A stretch of 64,000 nt of DNA from Misgurnus anguillicaudatus (lineage: Eukaryota > Chordata > Actinopteri > Cypriniformes > Cobitidae), in contig NC_073339.2 of the NCBI RefSeq assembly GCF_027580225.2, forward strand, positions 42,773,501 to 42,837,500. Direction: 5' to 3'. The translations under genes and the position numbers were made by a program. This document shows positions 34,498 to 46,915 of the stretch, piece after piece; the first letter of the stretch is position 1; each line of letters begins with the position of its first letter. The notes under the pieces are model-generated. The model saw only the letters and a program-made list of their open reading frames with translations, did not search any database and was not told the origin of the DNA.

Positions 34498-37400
34498 CTA
34501 CACCTCAAAAGCTGGGAATTTTGCTCTAGTTGGTTGCAGCAAGTCAGACAAGAAGTAAATGGTGCCTGCCATGCCTTTAAAAGATAAACCATGAAGTATT
34601 TAATAAGTCAAATCTAGAATGTACACTATCATTCGAAAGGTTAGGGTCATGTGACTGAAATGTTTTTCAAGATCTTAAAAACCTTTTGATCTGAAGCCTG
34701 AATGTTTAAATTTAGTCATGTGGAGCAAAATGTAACTGTGCATCCGCCAACATGTTAAATCATTTGAGTACAAAACAAATATTTTGTTTAAATGTTTGAA
34801 TGGATAAACAAATAATGAACAGAAAGCAGTATATAAAAGCCCAAAAGATATGGGAACTCCTTTAATATTTTTTAAAAAGCATCACATGATGCGACCTCAA
34901 GAAGCTGCTTGACAAAATGACGACTAACATTAGGGCTGTCAAGATTGTGAAATTTGGCTGACGATTAATTGTCCAATAAATTGTGACAATTTATTGCCCG
35001 TTTAGGGCTCTGACGATTAATTGTTTGTTTTATTGCTTTGACATTTAATTCTCTTTTTTTTGTTCATGAAATAATTTTTACTCATTGTTGTGATTATTTA
35101 AATTAAATCTTTTGCACAGTTTACCTGGCAGTAAATATTAATACATAACACAAGTAATTATCTTTCAAAAACTGAAAATTCTAATAAACACAATAAAGTG
35201 TCTGAAAATAAAAATGCAATCAAAATAAACTGACAATACAAGAACAGTCCCTAAATAGTAGCCAATCATACGAAGATCATATTAGTATTGGAACGCATGT
35301 CTATAGTGGCTGCAAAAAAAATCATCTCACAGATCCTTAAGAATAGCATCCTTCTTTTCCCTAAATTTGGAATTGCCGTTTATGTTTTCCTGGCAGTTCA
35401 TACTGCTTGTCTAAGTTTTGCAGCATTGGCTTTTTAATTTATCACTTTACACTGTCAGCTAAGGAGCACCATCTGAAACTGTGCCATCTCGTTAATACAG
35501 GCCCTGCAGCTCCCCCTTGTGTTTTTAGAGAGATGTGCAATAATTGCGGTGATCTGAAATCATCGCAATGAGGTCAAACTATCACACTGAGATGTTTACT
35601 TAATCATTGTGAAAGCCCTAACTATCATAACATAAGAGGTGTCCCAAATCGCACACTTATGCACTATTTCTATGCCATTTTCTAATATAAACAGTGTAAG
35701 TACTAGTGTTGTCAAAAGTCTTGGTCTTTTTGTACCAATTCGATTCTAAAAATAAGACAAGTAATCTGTACCGGGTTTATGTACCGGAAGCACCACAAAA
35801 CTGATGCGATGTGTAAAAAGTGCATATAATGTAAACGACACAAACATGTAGTGAATCATAAGTTAACTAGAGATAGTGGTATAATGTTTTGTATGTGTTG
35901 CTTGCTCGTGACTCACTCCTCCCACGGTACACCACAAGGATCTTGTGTCTTTCCGGAAACTATCAGAAAGAGCTGAATTGTCTTTTATAAATCTGATAAA
36001 ACTAAAGACTCTTGATATATAAAAGATGTAATACTACTCTGCAGGCATTCAAGATTTAACGTGAGATAAGCAGAAACAGAGTGTGTTATGTGAGCTTTAA
36101 GTCACCCTAAACTTTTGAATGGTAGTAAATACCTAGCATGCATAAATACCTGATTATATATAAAGAGTATTACTGTTCTTTACCTTCAAACAGAGAGTAT
36201 GGTGTGTCTGGAGTCTGGCAGCCATGTCTTCCATAATTCATGCACCAGTCTGCAAACTGTAAAGAAGAAAAGACATCAATCCCATTATGTCTCTGGGCAC
36301 ACAACAGTGTCTGTAAATTGATTTATAACATCCATCAACCATAGCACCAAATATGCATAAATAAAAGTCATTTAAGTGCTGAAAATAGTGGACAGATGTC
36401 ACACAACCTTCTAAAAAAAGTGTTAATGAAAGTTAACCGTCTTGGTATTAGAGGAAAATTAGAGATGCCAATATTACCACTGATATCGATAGCCGATTAT
36501 TCAGGCTGATACAGATGCAGAAGCTAATAGTTTGGTGGTTATATTAACTTACATTAACTAAATTCTGAAGATTAAAGGAATAGTCTACTCATTTTCAATA
36601 TTAAAATATGTTATTACCTTAACTAAGAATTGTTGATACATCCCTCTATCATCTGTGTGCGTGCACGTAAGCGCTGGAGCGCGCTGCGACGCTTCGATAG
36701 CATTTATTTAAGACGAGTAGTTATACGAGCAAGTTTGGTGGTACAAAATAAAACGTAGCGCTTTTCTACGCGTTTTTAAAAGAGGAACTATATTGTATGG
36801 CGTAATAGCACTTATGGGAGTACTTTGACTCGGCGCAGTAACACCGTCCCTCTCCCATTATGAGCAGTAACACCCTCCCTCTCCCATTATGAGAGGGAGA
36901 AGGGGAGCGGACTTTTCAGGCGAGTCGAAGTACCAAAAGTGCTATTACGCCATAAAATATAGTTCCTCTTTTAAATCCGCTTAGAAAAGCGCTACGTTTT
37001 ATTTTGTACCACCAAACTTGCTCGTATAACTACTCGTCTTAAATAGGAAAAACGTTGATGTGTTTGGTCACTTTTATCTCTAGTAACTTTATCTCTAAAT
37101 GGTACAATTGAATGAATGGGGCTAAGCTAAATGCTATCGAAGCATCGCAGCGCGCTCCAGCGCTTACGTGCACGCACACAGATGATAGAGGGATGTATCA
37201 ACAATTCTTAGTTAAGGTAATAACATTTTAATATTGAAAATGAGTAGACTATTCCTTTAAAATATTAAACTAGTGATGTTTATTTTTCTTTTTTTTACAC
37301 AGAGCTCAAATTCAATGCATTCTTTTGATTGACAGGATATATTGGCCATGACTATAGGCTGTTTTTAAACTTTTATCGATCGATACAGATTATTGGGCGA

Positions 37401-40400
37401 TATATCGGTGCATAAGGAATATAAATCCAACATTAAAATATTTACAAAATACATTTGATGACACAGACTTTTGATGATACTCATGAAAAACTATGAATAT
37501 GCAAATTTAGGAAGATGCAGGGTTCCCACACCTTAGTTAACTTCAAATTCAAAGACCTTCCAAGGACCTTCCAGGTCCAATACCCTCAAATTCAAGGACA
37601 AAATGTGGGGACACATTTCAAGTGAGAGCAAGGTTACATTGTGTTACCTTTTAAAATACATCGTTACAGTTCCCTTTCGAGGGAACTTGTGCTGCGTCAC
37701 TGCGGTGACACTTTTGGGACGCCTCCAAGGGTGAGTGCGTCTGAATGTGTATATCAAATTCAACTAATGGTGAGGCCTAACCCCTCGTTCAGACAGCCAA
37801 CGACAAGCAGTAGCAGAGCGACGCGATCTCATTCATTTCAATGGAAACCTGGCGACTTCCGGCGACACGAGCGACAGTGACCGTTGGCGACCGTATGGGC
37901 GTGTCCAGCGACGCAAGAAAGTTAAGAAAAGTTTAACTTTATGCAAATGTCGAGCGACTTTCGGGAGCGACTACCAATAAGAACAAAGCCGTGGAGTTCA
38001 CGTCATCCTTCTCTCGTCAGTTATTGGCGTGGATGGTACTCATTTGTTTATCACAAGCAGATTTAGAAACGCCTCATTGAAAGAGACAAGCGACACACAG
38101 CGATAATGTCGCTGGCTGTCTGAACGAGGAGTAAGACAAAGAGAGGGTGATGCGGGATGCCAGGAATTATATCGCTAACTGAAATATTGCCAAAGACGAC
38201 GTTACAGGGATGCAGGAAGTATGGAAAGGGAGACGCAGCGTCTCGTTCCCTTCTCAGGGAACAACAGTTACATACGTAACCCGAGACATTTTCATTTGTC
38301 AAACACAACTATGTAAAAAAGCATTTTGGTATGAATTAACATTCGCATACAGAAGATATAAGCATTTAAAGCGAACAGTTTAACACGTGTGCTTAAAAAG
38401 TCTAGAATTTTTATAATATTATCCTACACTACACAGGGAATAATATGGATTTTTTTCCAGATTTTTTTTTGCATAAAATAGATTCAATCACTTTCAATGA
38501 CCTGTATCCATGCATGTACATTTTCACAAACTTCCCAGTGCCTTGAATTTTTTTCCGCAGATTCACAAACTTTCCCGTGGGAACGCTGAAGATGCATTTA
38601 TCCCTAACAACTTTAGTCCATTAACGTGTTCCTTGGGGAAACAAATTGTTTTATTGAAAAAAAATATCTTATTGTCGCAAGCACCATGCAATACCAGTTT
38701 GGCTCCAGTAAAACAAGCTTCAAATTGGCTAAATGGCTGTGCCGTGGTTGGATAGTGCAGAAAAAGGGGTGGTATTATTATAATAAGATCCTTTTGACAT
38801 TACAATGAGAGCCAAATTTCAATTACCTATTTTGTCACATGCTTGCAGAGAATGGTTTACCAAAACTAAGTTACTTGGTTCATCAAATTTTCTTGATGGT
38901 TGATAGAAGCACTGGGGACTCAATTATATCACTTAAACATAAAAATGTCCGATTTCCCTTTAATATGAAAAATATGACCAACTTTTAAAATCGAATGTAT
39001 ATTCAACGCATAAAATGATGATAGACTCTCACCATACAAGCTCTGTAAAGGTGTTTGGGGTCTTGGGTGATCTTGAATAAGGCCAGGAAGCCATAAGCGT
39101 TCCCAGCAGCTCCGTGGCAAAGTCCATAACCCTTCTTCAAAAGACCATGTTGCCAGATCACCTCCCCACAATGCAGCGCGTCCTGCAAATACTGCTTTAC
39201 ACCGAACACCTGAAGAAGAAAACAAACTATGTAACTTCCAGTTCACATTTATCTATTTGCCAGATGGTTTTAACCAAATTAACTTAAGCTATCCATTTTC
39301 TCAATGTGCACCTAAAAACACATGTGACCCTTTCTGTCGAATCCAGGTTAAAGTCTCATAATCTATAGGTTAATATCATGGTTATACTTTCACATAATGT
39401 ATGATTTTATATAGGAAATAAAGACTTTAGTTGGGGTTTCAAAGCCTGGTTTACAATTCATCCAAACAAACGTAACTTTTCTGACTTTTTTGAGCAATGC
39501 ATTTGATCAACTGGTGTCGAACAAAAGCATAGTGGATGTAAAAAGTCACACACTTAGTCAAGGTTTGGGGAAACCACATAGTAGCTTGTTTAATATAGTT
39601 TATTTACACCTGATAGCACTGTAATACCATGAACGAAAAATGAAAGGTTGAAAATTTGGGGCAGTCGTGGCCTAATGGTTAGAAAATCATGCTTGTAACC
39701 AGAAGGTCGCCAGTTTGAGTCTCACAGCTGGCAGGTTGTGACTGTTGTGCCTTTGTCCAATTCACCTTAACCCCAATTCCTCCCCGGGCACTGTAGAGAT
39801 ACCTGCCCACTGCTTCGGATGTGTGCGTGTTCACTACTCACTGGGTGTAGAGGTCACATTTCGAGTATATGATAGCCCATGCTTCACAACATGTCACTTA
39901 TGTCAGAGATTTGTACCTTAAAGGCTTGTATCAGCATGTAGATCACACCCGGTGAACCGTGACACCAGTGCACCAGAAGGTCCCGGGAATCCCCGACACA
40001 GGGTGGGTAATTGCCTGATGGAGCCTTTAGCTGACACACATAATTCACGCTGGGTTTGATCAGAGAGATAATCCTGTCTTCCCCAACAAAACCAGGCTAA
40101 AGGAAGAAACATGAATGTGTTTTAATGACTCAAACCAAGCTTTTCAGGTTAAACATCCAAAAATTATTCTCAAAGCAGCAAATGGTACATAGGTGCATGT
40201 ATATGCAAAGCAATACGTTATGTTTGTTAGGCACTGTTTACAGTTAGTATTAAAGGGACACTTGACTCTACTGTAGTTACATTGTGTACTAAGACCGACA
40301 GAAAATTGAAAGTTGCAATTTTCTAGACTGATATGGCTAGGAACTATACTCTCATTCTGGCGTAATAATTAAGGACTTTGCTGCCGTAACATGATAGCAG

Positions 40401-43400
40401 GAGGCACAATGACATTACGCAGTGCCCGAAAATAGTCCCCGTCTATCGAAAGATAATAAGGGGACCATTTTCGGCCGCTGCGTAATAGAGCTGGCAAAAA
40501 AAATAGTCCGCGATTCTCACGCGTGTCTCATCAGTAAAGCCGGTTCGGTGATTAGTAGTAAACCGCCATCACCTGCTTTCAGATGGAGCTGCATTTACTG
40601 CACAGAGCCGTATTTCACCGAAAGCCAGACAAAATCGCGTTCATAATCGTGGAAGATCGTCTTCGATTATGAACAAGGTTTTGCCCAGCTTCTTGGTGAA
40701 ATACAGCTCTGTGTAATATATGCTGCTCCATCTGAAAGCAGGTGATGGCGATTTACTACTAATCACCGAACCAGCTTTACTGATGAGACACGCATGAATA
40801 TCGCAGGCGATTTTTTTTGCCAGCTCTACTGCGTAATATCTGCCTAGAAAAAAAAAAAAAAACGTAAACCCGTTGGTTATTTTTTAGCGCGATGCTAATG
40901 GTCTAACCAGATTCAACGAATTGTGCTAAGCTATGCTAAAAGTGCTAGCGCCAGACCCGGAGTTCGGCTAAATGGATTCCAAAACAGTAAAGGGCGATTT
41001 ATAGTCGTGCGTAGGTTCTACGCCGTAGATACGCCTGTGGGTAGCTCTGCGTTGCCTGACGCGCACCTCGCAAAATTTTTAACAACGCGGACCACAAGCG
41101 CTGTCATTGGTCCACCAGAACCCCTCCCGTCAGGTAAAAAAAACTGCGTCATAGGTATTTCCGTTTGCGACGGTGAAAACAAAGAATGGCCAAGTTGAGG
41201 AGTCATTTAACTCAAACTGCAACAAAAGTCGCTGTTTATTTACATCCATCATTGCTGGTCTTCTCAAATCATACACAACAAGTTGCTGTTTCTTCTTCGT
41301 TTGTGGCTTAACTTGCAAAGCCTCTTCTTCTTTGGCGTTCGCACTGCTACTGTGGTTACACACGTGGTTACTGCCTACCAGCGGCCTGCGCGTGTGTTTG
41401 CACGTCGACGCAAAAGTATAAATGAAAACCGACGCGGAACCTACGCCGTAGGACCTACGCACGACTATAACGAGCCCTTAAGAATCAAATGTTTAACTCT
41501 AGGGGAGCTAGAAAATGAGCATATTTTCAAAAAAGTAGAGTGTCCCTTTAAGACACGTTTGGGTCAATCCAATCAAAAGCGGATGATCCTAAATACATGT
41601 GTAAATGGGGTCTAAACCGTTTTGAGATAGTTTACTTTCGACCACATTCAGAGGTCATCAAAAACCAAAAGCAATCCAGTCGAATGTGTTCAAAAGGCCA
41701 CCGGCTCTTTGCCTTAGGCTGTCATTACTAAAACGATATCAGCCACGTTTATCTCCTTTCATTTTACGTTTAAAGGTCCTGTTCTTCCTGTGTTTTTGAA
41801 GCGTTGTATACATGCACAAAACGTTGTGCAGCATGTTAACCAACGACACAACCAGCGGACTCTGACATAATATTAGTGCGCATCAACTAAAACCCATCAT
41901 GCTTGTGTTTTAACGGCTCACCCATCCCATCGAAGTAATCATGTTAGAAGCGATCGAAAGTGAACAAATGAGACGGCTTAAAACCCCATTTATAAAATGC
42001 TACGTAAAAAACGTATTAAATTTGATCTTACAATCTTTTCTCAAAAGCGGGCACGTGTGATTCTTAAAATTTTCATATCAATCAGAAATGATTTTAAATA
42101 CCTCGTTGAAAATAACAAATGTTTTGGTTTCCTAGGTAATCTGTGTGTTGTTTATTTTGCTTGTTATATAAATAAATTACTTTAAAAGGACTATGTTGTT
42201 ATTTATTCTTAGCGGAGTTTACCGGAAGTTACGTGATGACCACGAAAGCCGCTTGTTTATGTTGTTACTGCTGAAACGGTCTATAAATATGGACTTTGCC
42301 ATGGATTTCTGTGTACGAGTCGTCCACTTGTAAACCGATTGACCGAACGCATCTTAATACCAGGTGTAAACAGGCCCTTAGTCTATAAAGTTTGCATGTT
42401 GTTCACCTGCATTAGGTAATAGTAGATTCCTGATAATCCATGGGCGGCACCTACATACTCCTCTTGATACCACTCGTACATTAGAGGGCTTTGTTCCTGA
42501 AGCCGGCTTCTCTGAGACAGACTCTGCCCAGACGCCAATATAGCATCACAGACCTGTAATAAACACACCAACTGTTTAATAACAGCTCAAATAATGCATT
42601 AAATCTGTAATTAAGCCTTTCTAGTGAAAAAAAAAAACGTATATAGTCTTTTATGAATTTGACTGGATAGTAAAAGTTTAATTTACAGACTGTCTGACAC
42701 ATTGTTTGGGTCCAAATCAATGGTGATTTACCTGTTGGATGTATTGGATGGGAATCTTTTCCTGTTGAAACTGCTGGTTGACGAAGATGAGGGAGTACAG
42801 GTAGCCCGTCCGGCCGTACAGCAGCTCATCGGGAAGTTTCCCCTGAACCACAGACTGATGCAATTGCATGAGTCTGGAAACATTGGAGCAAATAATTCAC
42901 AATAACATCCCACGGGAATGAGCCAAGACTGGGAAAGAGAAGAGACCCTTAGTCCAAAAAATCCTCCACATTTCCCTCATCCTGAAATCGTAGTTAGAAA
43001 TTAACGAACACCAAACCCTTGGAGAATTCCGATGCAATTCCATTAAAACCGTTATATGTTCCCAGCAATCCACCAATCCAAAGCGCACGACACAAGAAAT
43101 TGGATTTACTATAGACGATAAAACTAATTTACAATAAATAGTACATTTTGATAATTACATTGCAAACCTAGACTGTTGTTTGTACATGCATTCCCATGTA
43201 CTCTATACGTTATAAGAGGATATACACTCACCTAAAGGATTATTAGGAACACCTGTTCAATTTCTCATTAATGCAATGGTGTAATGGTGTGGGGGATGTT
43301 TTCTTGGCACACTTTAGGCCCTTTAGTGCCAATTGGGCATTGTTTAAATGCCACGGCCTACCTGAGCATTGTTTCTGACCATGTTCATCCCTTTATGACC

Positions 43401-45677
43401 ACCATGTACCTATCCTCTGATGGCTACTTCAAGCAGGATAATGTCACTCAAATCATTTCGAATTGGTTTCTTGAACATGACAATGAGTTCACTGTACTAA
43501 AATGGCCCCCACAGTCACCAGATCTCAACCCAATAGAGCATCTTTGGGATGTGGTGGAATGGGTGCTTCATGCCCTGGATGTGCATCCCACAAATCTCCA
43601 TCAACTGCAAGATGCTATCCTATCAATATGGGCCAACATTTCTAAAGAATGCTTTCAGCACCTTGTTGAATCAATGCCACATAAAATGAAGGCAGTTCTG
43701 AAGGCGAAAGGGGGTTAAACACAGTATTAGTATGGTGTTCCTAATAATCCTTTAGGTGAATGTCTATATTGTCTAGACTAATATGTGCTCACTTTAAAGT
43801 TGCTTTGTGCAAAATTATAAAATGAGTTATGGAAATACATTTGAATTAAACTGAATGGGTATTTCATGCAAATATCAACCTTACCATAAACAAAGGTTTT
43901 CTCCATATTGATAGCTCAGATTTCTATACTTGGTGGTTTACATAGCCACGTGGGGTCTCTCAAAGATGTAAAAGCATTATTTTTTAAATTTTCAGTCAGG
44001 TAAGTGCTGCTTTCACAATTGTCCAATACTTGACAGTCTACAAGCCTATTCCTTATTAATGGGCACTTTAATGTCAAGTTTGACTGCATGATGTCACATC
44101 AATAATGCCAGTATTGCCCAAATAGTTCACTTTAATACTTTTTTTTCAACCAAAGCAACATTATATTTAATAAACTTCATTTAATTTGTCTCAAGTGGTT
44201 AACATTTCAATTTATCAATGTGCCTAGGAGGATGAAAATGGTATTTCTTGCAAAACATTTTACAATTTTAAATGCAAATAAACGTCATGTGCTGTATTTA
44301 AAACCAATCAATTATTTTCCCTATACTCTGAAAATGTGAATAGGTGCGAATTGTCTAATTAATTTTTGCATAACAAAACCAGATAGAAACGGGCATCACG
44401 TCCCACATGTACAAAAACGGAAAATAAACAGGTTTAAACAGTATCAGACCTGTTCAAACACTCCTCAGCCTCATGGGGTTTCTGAAGACGATGATAGACC
44501 ACAGCTGCTATAGCCAGCGGCCCTGCGTCTCCACACAGGAAGGTCACCCAGCGTTGGGTTAAACTCCTCAGACTGCGGCTGACGTGCTCCAGAGCCTTAT
44601 GGAGGTACAAGGTCTCTCCAAAGATGCTGTGGAGATGCAGGTACAGCAGAGCAATGCCTGCAGTAGGGGGAAGGGGGGCAAACTTAACAAAAGTGGACAA
44701 GTATGTCCAACTTCAATGTTCATGTCTACAAGTGTTGCATAGAAGGACGTTGTGAGAGCGCTTTCGGTTTTCTTCCAAACAGTTGCATCTTAATAACGAA
44801 AGGGTGCTTGGGCCCGGATCAAAAAATATAGTGCAAGTGTGTGGGGGAGTTGGAACTATCGTGTTTGGGGACGGTTATGTCGGGATCCCCCGGTCGTGAG
44901 GGCGCTTCCGGTTTTCTTCCAAACAGTTGCATCCTAATAACATATGTGTGCTTGGGCCCAAATAAAAAAATATAGTGCAAGTGTGTGGGGGAGTGGGAAC
45001 AATCGTGTTTGGGGACGGTTCAAGGCAACTATGCCAAGTGCGAGTACTCCCTCACTCCTGGGTTAAGATAAGGCTACTTAATCAAAGCCTTGTTTGTGAA
45101 ACCGGCTCTTTTGAAACTTGCTTAAGTTTGCAGTGTGCTCTTACCCGCCCATCCAGTGTATCCGGTGCAATCTCTGGGATCAGCACCCTTCAATCCATTC
45201 TCCATGATTGCCAGAAGTTCACCGATCCTACTGCAGATACAGCTGGAGAAATGCTGTGTCAGCTGTACAGAATTAAGATATTATGACAATGAATATGCAT
45301 GGTAGAGTGATGGAAATATCCTTTAACATGATACTTTATGGGGTGGTTTACCAGTCTAGTCCAAGACTAAAATGCATGTCTTAATCTAAAAACAACTTGC
45401 ACTGACATATCTTAAAACAAAATCTGTGCCATTGTTTTGTCTCAAGATGCCCAACATTTTTTTTTTTTAAGGTATGCTTGTAAAAAGTACTTAAATATCC
45501 TAATATAACTACGATCTGGTCCTAGTTTGATCTAAATCCTATCTGGGAAACCCACTAATGTTCACGACATTCATATTCAACACAACTCACGTTTCCGTGC
45601 ATGTCAAAGAAGGCCTGAGCACATTCAGGCCCCGAGTAATCTGCATATGGATTCTTTAAAGCCCTCTGTTCAGACAT
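34498..45677 (-). CDS. lancl1: LanC-like protein 1 (glutathione-binding, zinc-containing)
   Basis: Nine coding exons: 45677-45591, 45262-45145, 44657-44450, 42873-42732, 42553-42407, 40096-39917, 39209-39033, 36256-36184 and 34574-34498, giving 402 residues (human 399); every intron is GT-AG. The protein begins MSEQRALKNPYADYSG and ends FPAFEV. It shows the LanC repeat signatures GDAGPLA, YVGAAHGLSGIYYYL, WCHGSPGV, GLCHGAAGNA and GMAGTIYF. The three zinc ligands known in the family are present as Cys279, Cys325 and His326. Mammalian LANCL1 binds glutathione and has been linked to addition of glutathione to dehydroamino acids and to neuronal redox protection. A noncoding upstream exon probably exists. 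Introns are full of mobile elements. Confidence 0.96.
34931..35620. mobile_element. hAT-like element in lancl1 intron 8
   Basis: The ends are TAGGGCTGTCAA and TTGTGAAAGCCCTA. The flanks ACTAACAT (34923-34930) and ACTATCAT (35621-35628) match at 7 of 8 bases, as an aged 8-bp target duplication would. The left arm carries ACGATTAATTGT twice. No transposase frame remains. Confidence 0.65.
35760..36104. mobile_element. Fragment of the AGCTCACGTAACACA element, inverted
   Basis: It ends GCAGAAACAGAGTGTGTTAT then GTGAGCTTTAAG, the reverse complement of the terminus at 10009. Inner words (ATCTGATAAAACTAAAGACT, ATGTAGTGAATCATAAGTTA) also mirror the copy at the upstream Mx stop codon. The left boundary is uncertain. 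Confidence 0.5.
36572..37260. mobile_element. TTAA foldback element with arms of about 300 bp
   Basis: TTAA at 36572-36575 and 37257-37260 enclose inverted ends AGGAATAGTCTACTCATTTT and AAAATGAGTAGACTATTCCT. The arms stay complementary (AGCGCTGGAGCGCGCTGCGA, TTTGGTGGTACAAAATAAAA, GTAATAGCACTT) almost to the centre, where CCCTCTCCCATTATGAG is repeated. It lies in lancl1 intron 7 and splits an older repeat with CGATATCG words. Confidence 0.8.
37667..38288. mobile_element. Nested pair of inverted-repeat elements in lancl1 intron 7
   Basis: The outer element starts ACAGTTCCCTTTCGAGGGAA and ends GTTCCCTTCTCAGGGAACAA. Within it a second element at about 37783-38130 has ends CTCGTTCAGACAGCCAACGA and CGCTGGCTGTCTGAACGAG. 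A decayed arm of the inner family (GCGACTAGCAGTAGAGCGAC) is at 1807-1860. Confidence 0.6.
38725..38965. mobile_element. Truncated AGGGG(A/T)CAT TTAA MITE
   Basis: GGCTGTGCCGTGGTTGGATA through AGAAGCACTGGGGACTCAAT to TCCCTTTAAT matches the last half of the 47773-48208 copy. The left half is missing. Confidence 0.6.
39658..39900 (+). mobile_element. tRNA-derived SINE in lancl1 intron 6
   Basis: GGGGCAGTCGTGGCCTAATG followed by GTTAGAAAATCATGCTTGTA and a B-box-like GCCAGTTTGAGTCTCAC forms a tRNA-like head. A unique body containing CCCCGGGCACTGTAGAG follows. It is antisense to lancl1 and ends close to the donor of exon 6. Confidence 0.7.
40250..41551. mobile_element. TTAA element of 1.3 kb carrying a foldback and a nested element
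   Basis: TTAA (40250-40253) then AGGGACACTTGACTCTAC faces GTAGAGTGTCCCT then TTAA (41548-41551). Inside lie a long foldback (about 40484-40830, arms with GGTGATTAGTAGTAAA or variants) and the GTCGTGCGTAGG element at 40987-41480. All are in lancl1 intron 5. Several open frames up to 110 codons overlap on both strands but have no recognisable domain. Confidence 0.6.
40987..41480. mobile_element. GTCGTGCGTAGG inverted-repeat element, uninterrupted copy
   Basis: The ends AAGGGCGATTTATAGTCGTG and ACGACTATAACGAGCCCTT are inverted, followed inward by CGTAGGTTCTACGCCGTAG-type arms. A second copy, opposite in orientation, lies at 60489-61233 and carries a TTAA insertion at a site that is empty here (near 41310). 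Confidence 0.65.
42101..42284. mobile_element. Truncated GACGGTTTCA MITE
   Basis: GAAAATAACAAATGTTTTGG through GCGGAGTTTACCGGAAGTTA to TGAAACGGTCTATA matches the right two thirds of the 32604-32873 element. Located in lancl1 intron 5. Confidence 0.7.
43223..43764 (+). mobile_element. Internally deleted Tc1-like transposon
   Basis: The inverted ends CACCTAAAGGATTATTAGGA and TCCTAATAATCCTTTAGGTG surround a 144-codon open frame (43284-43718). It contains FKQDNV and PQSPDLNPIEHLWD, the second and third catalytic blocks of Tc1 transposases. The N-terminal DNA-binding domain and first catalytic Asp are missing, so it is nonautonomous. It lies antisense in lancl1 intron 3. Confidence 0.9.
44752..45019. 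repeat. 144-bp tandem duplication in lancl1 intron 2
   Basis: The GTGAG(A/G)GCGCTT block begins at 44752 and again at 44896; both are followed by TTTTCTTCCAAACAGTTGCA and AATATAGTGCAAGTGTGTGG. Two units differing by a few bases, ending GTTTGGGGACGGTT. Confidence 0.85.
45339..45555. mobile_element. GGGGTGGTTT element in lancl1 intron 1
   Basis: GGGGTGGTTTACCAGTCTAG at the left and ATCTGGGAAACCCAC at the right are decayed inverted ends. Inner words (AACTTGCACTGA, ATCTTAAAAC) mirror the element at 10941-11179. Confidence 0.55.
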
Positions 45678-46798
45678 TTTTAGAGATGACCTGAAATAAA
45701 CACATGACACAATATGAATATAACAAAATGATGGTTGAGGATGCATATTATTGTTTGTGTCTCAAAACCTACTAAATATCTAACAAGACAGCAAAGCCAC
45801 AAGGGCTGTGCAAGCACGTGGAACATTTAAATTAAACATAAGTCACAATGTATAACTTAAGAAAGTTAGAGAAACTATATTTGCATAAACTGTACATGAA
45901 GTTACATTTCTTACATTATAGGCATCTGTGAATGCTACAACATCACAAATACATATTTTAACTTATTCATATGCATAAATATCATGTAAACATACATATG
46001 CATAATCAAAAGTATGATTCAAACATTGGCATGCTTGATTATTAAAATTAAGAATTTTAGTGCATTACAAAACATCATGCTTTTTGGCTTACATATAGGC
46101 CTAACACCCAAAAATGCTGTCTTAGCAGGCAGTTTAGCAGTTTAAAGATATATTTGCATAATTAGAGCATTTTTGCATGAACACGACTGCTGAAAGAAAA
46201 AAAAAAACATTACGAATCGTTTCTATTACAAACATTGTTATTGAACTAGCAGATGTTTATCATTAATATCATTACAAATTTCCGTTATGTAGTGAGTTTG
46301 GGCCTAATTTCGAGATTTAATGGTGCTTAGATAACATCCCACCGAAGGAAGCCAACACATCACCGGTAGAGCCCCTCAGCTTTCATTAAAACGAATACGA
46401 CTTCCATTACAACCATTAAATCTATTAGAATTTCTATTAAATGGTTTCTATTGTTAGGGGGGAAGGCCCGATGTCGCACTTTTAGACAGTTAATTGGAAA
46501 TATTAATTTATATTCATTACATAATAATCCCTGTTATATAACGACATCGGTGTGCTTGGGATCGATGTTTTAAAGAAATAAAACCCTTCCTCCTCTCACG
46601 TGTGGAAAGCACACGATTCTGTAATGAAGCCATGTATGCTAACGCAACGTAACGTTATTCGTAATACAAACAGATTGATTGTTAACGGACAGTCAAATGC
46701 TTTCAAACAAAAACCCGCAAACGCTTATCAAGAAACATCATATAATAAACACAAAATACACACAAAAAACAAATTTACTGTAGGGCAGCACAACATAC

Positions 46799-46915
46799 CT
46801 TCGCAAATGCTGCTGCGTACACTGAAGTTCCTCTCCTTTGATCTCAAAGCGCTGCGCTTGTTTGTGACTCACTACCGCCTTCCACTGTGCAGGAGGGGAA
46901 CTGAACCACATAACT
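46799..46915 (-). other. lancl1: Probable noncoding first exon of lancl1
   Basis: On the minus strand GCGAAG is followed by the donor GTATGTTGTG (intron from 46798). The preceding sequence is GC-richer than its surroundings (ACTGAACTTCAGTG-like words, CCTCCTGCACAGTG) and lacks an ATG-led frame joining the coding exon. The 5' boundary is a guess. Confidence 0.4.

Noticed and set aside
39658..39730. Possible tRNA gene
   Set aside because: The cloverleaf is imperfect and the segment continues into a SINE body; treated as a SINE head.
41130..41615. Overlapping 82-110 codon frames on both strands
   Set aside because: They lie within the arms and body of a nonautonomous inverted-repeat element and carry no known domain.
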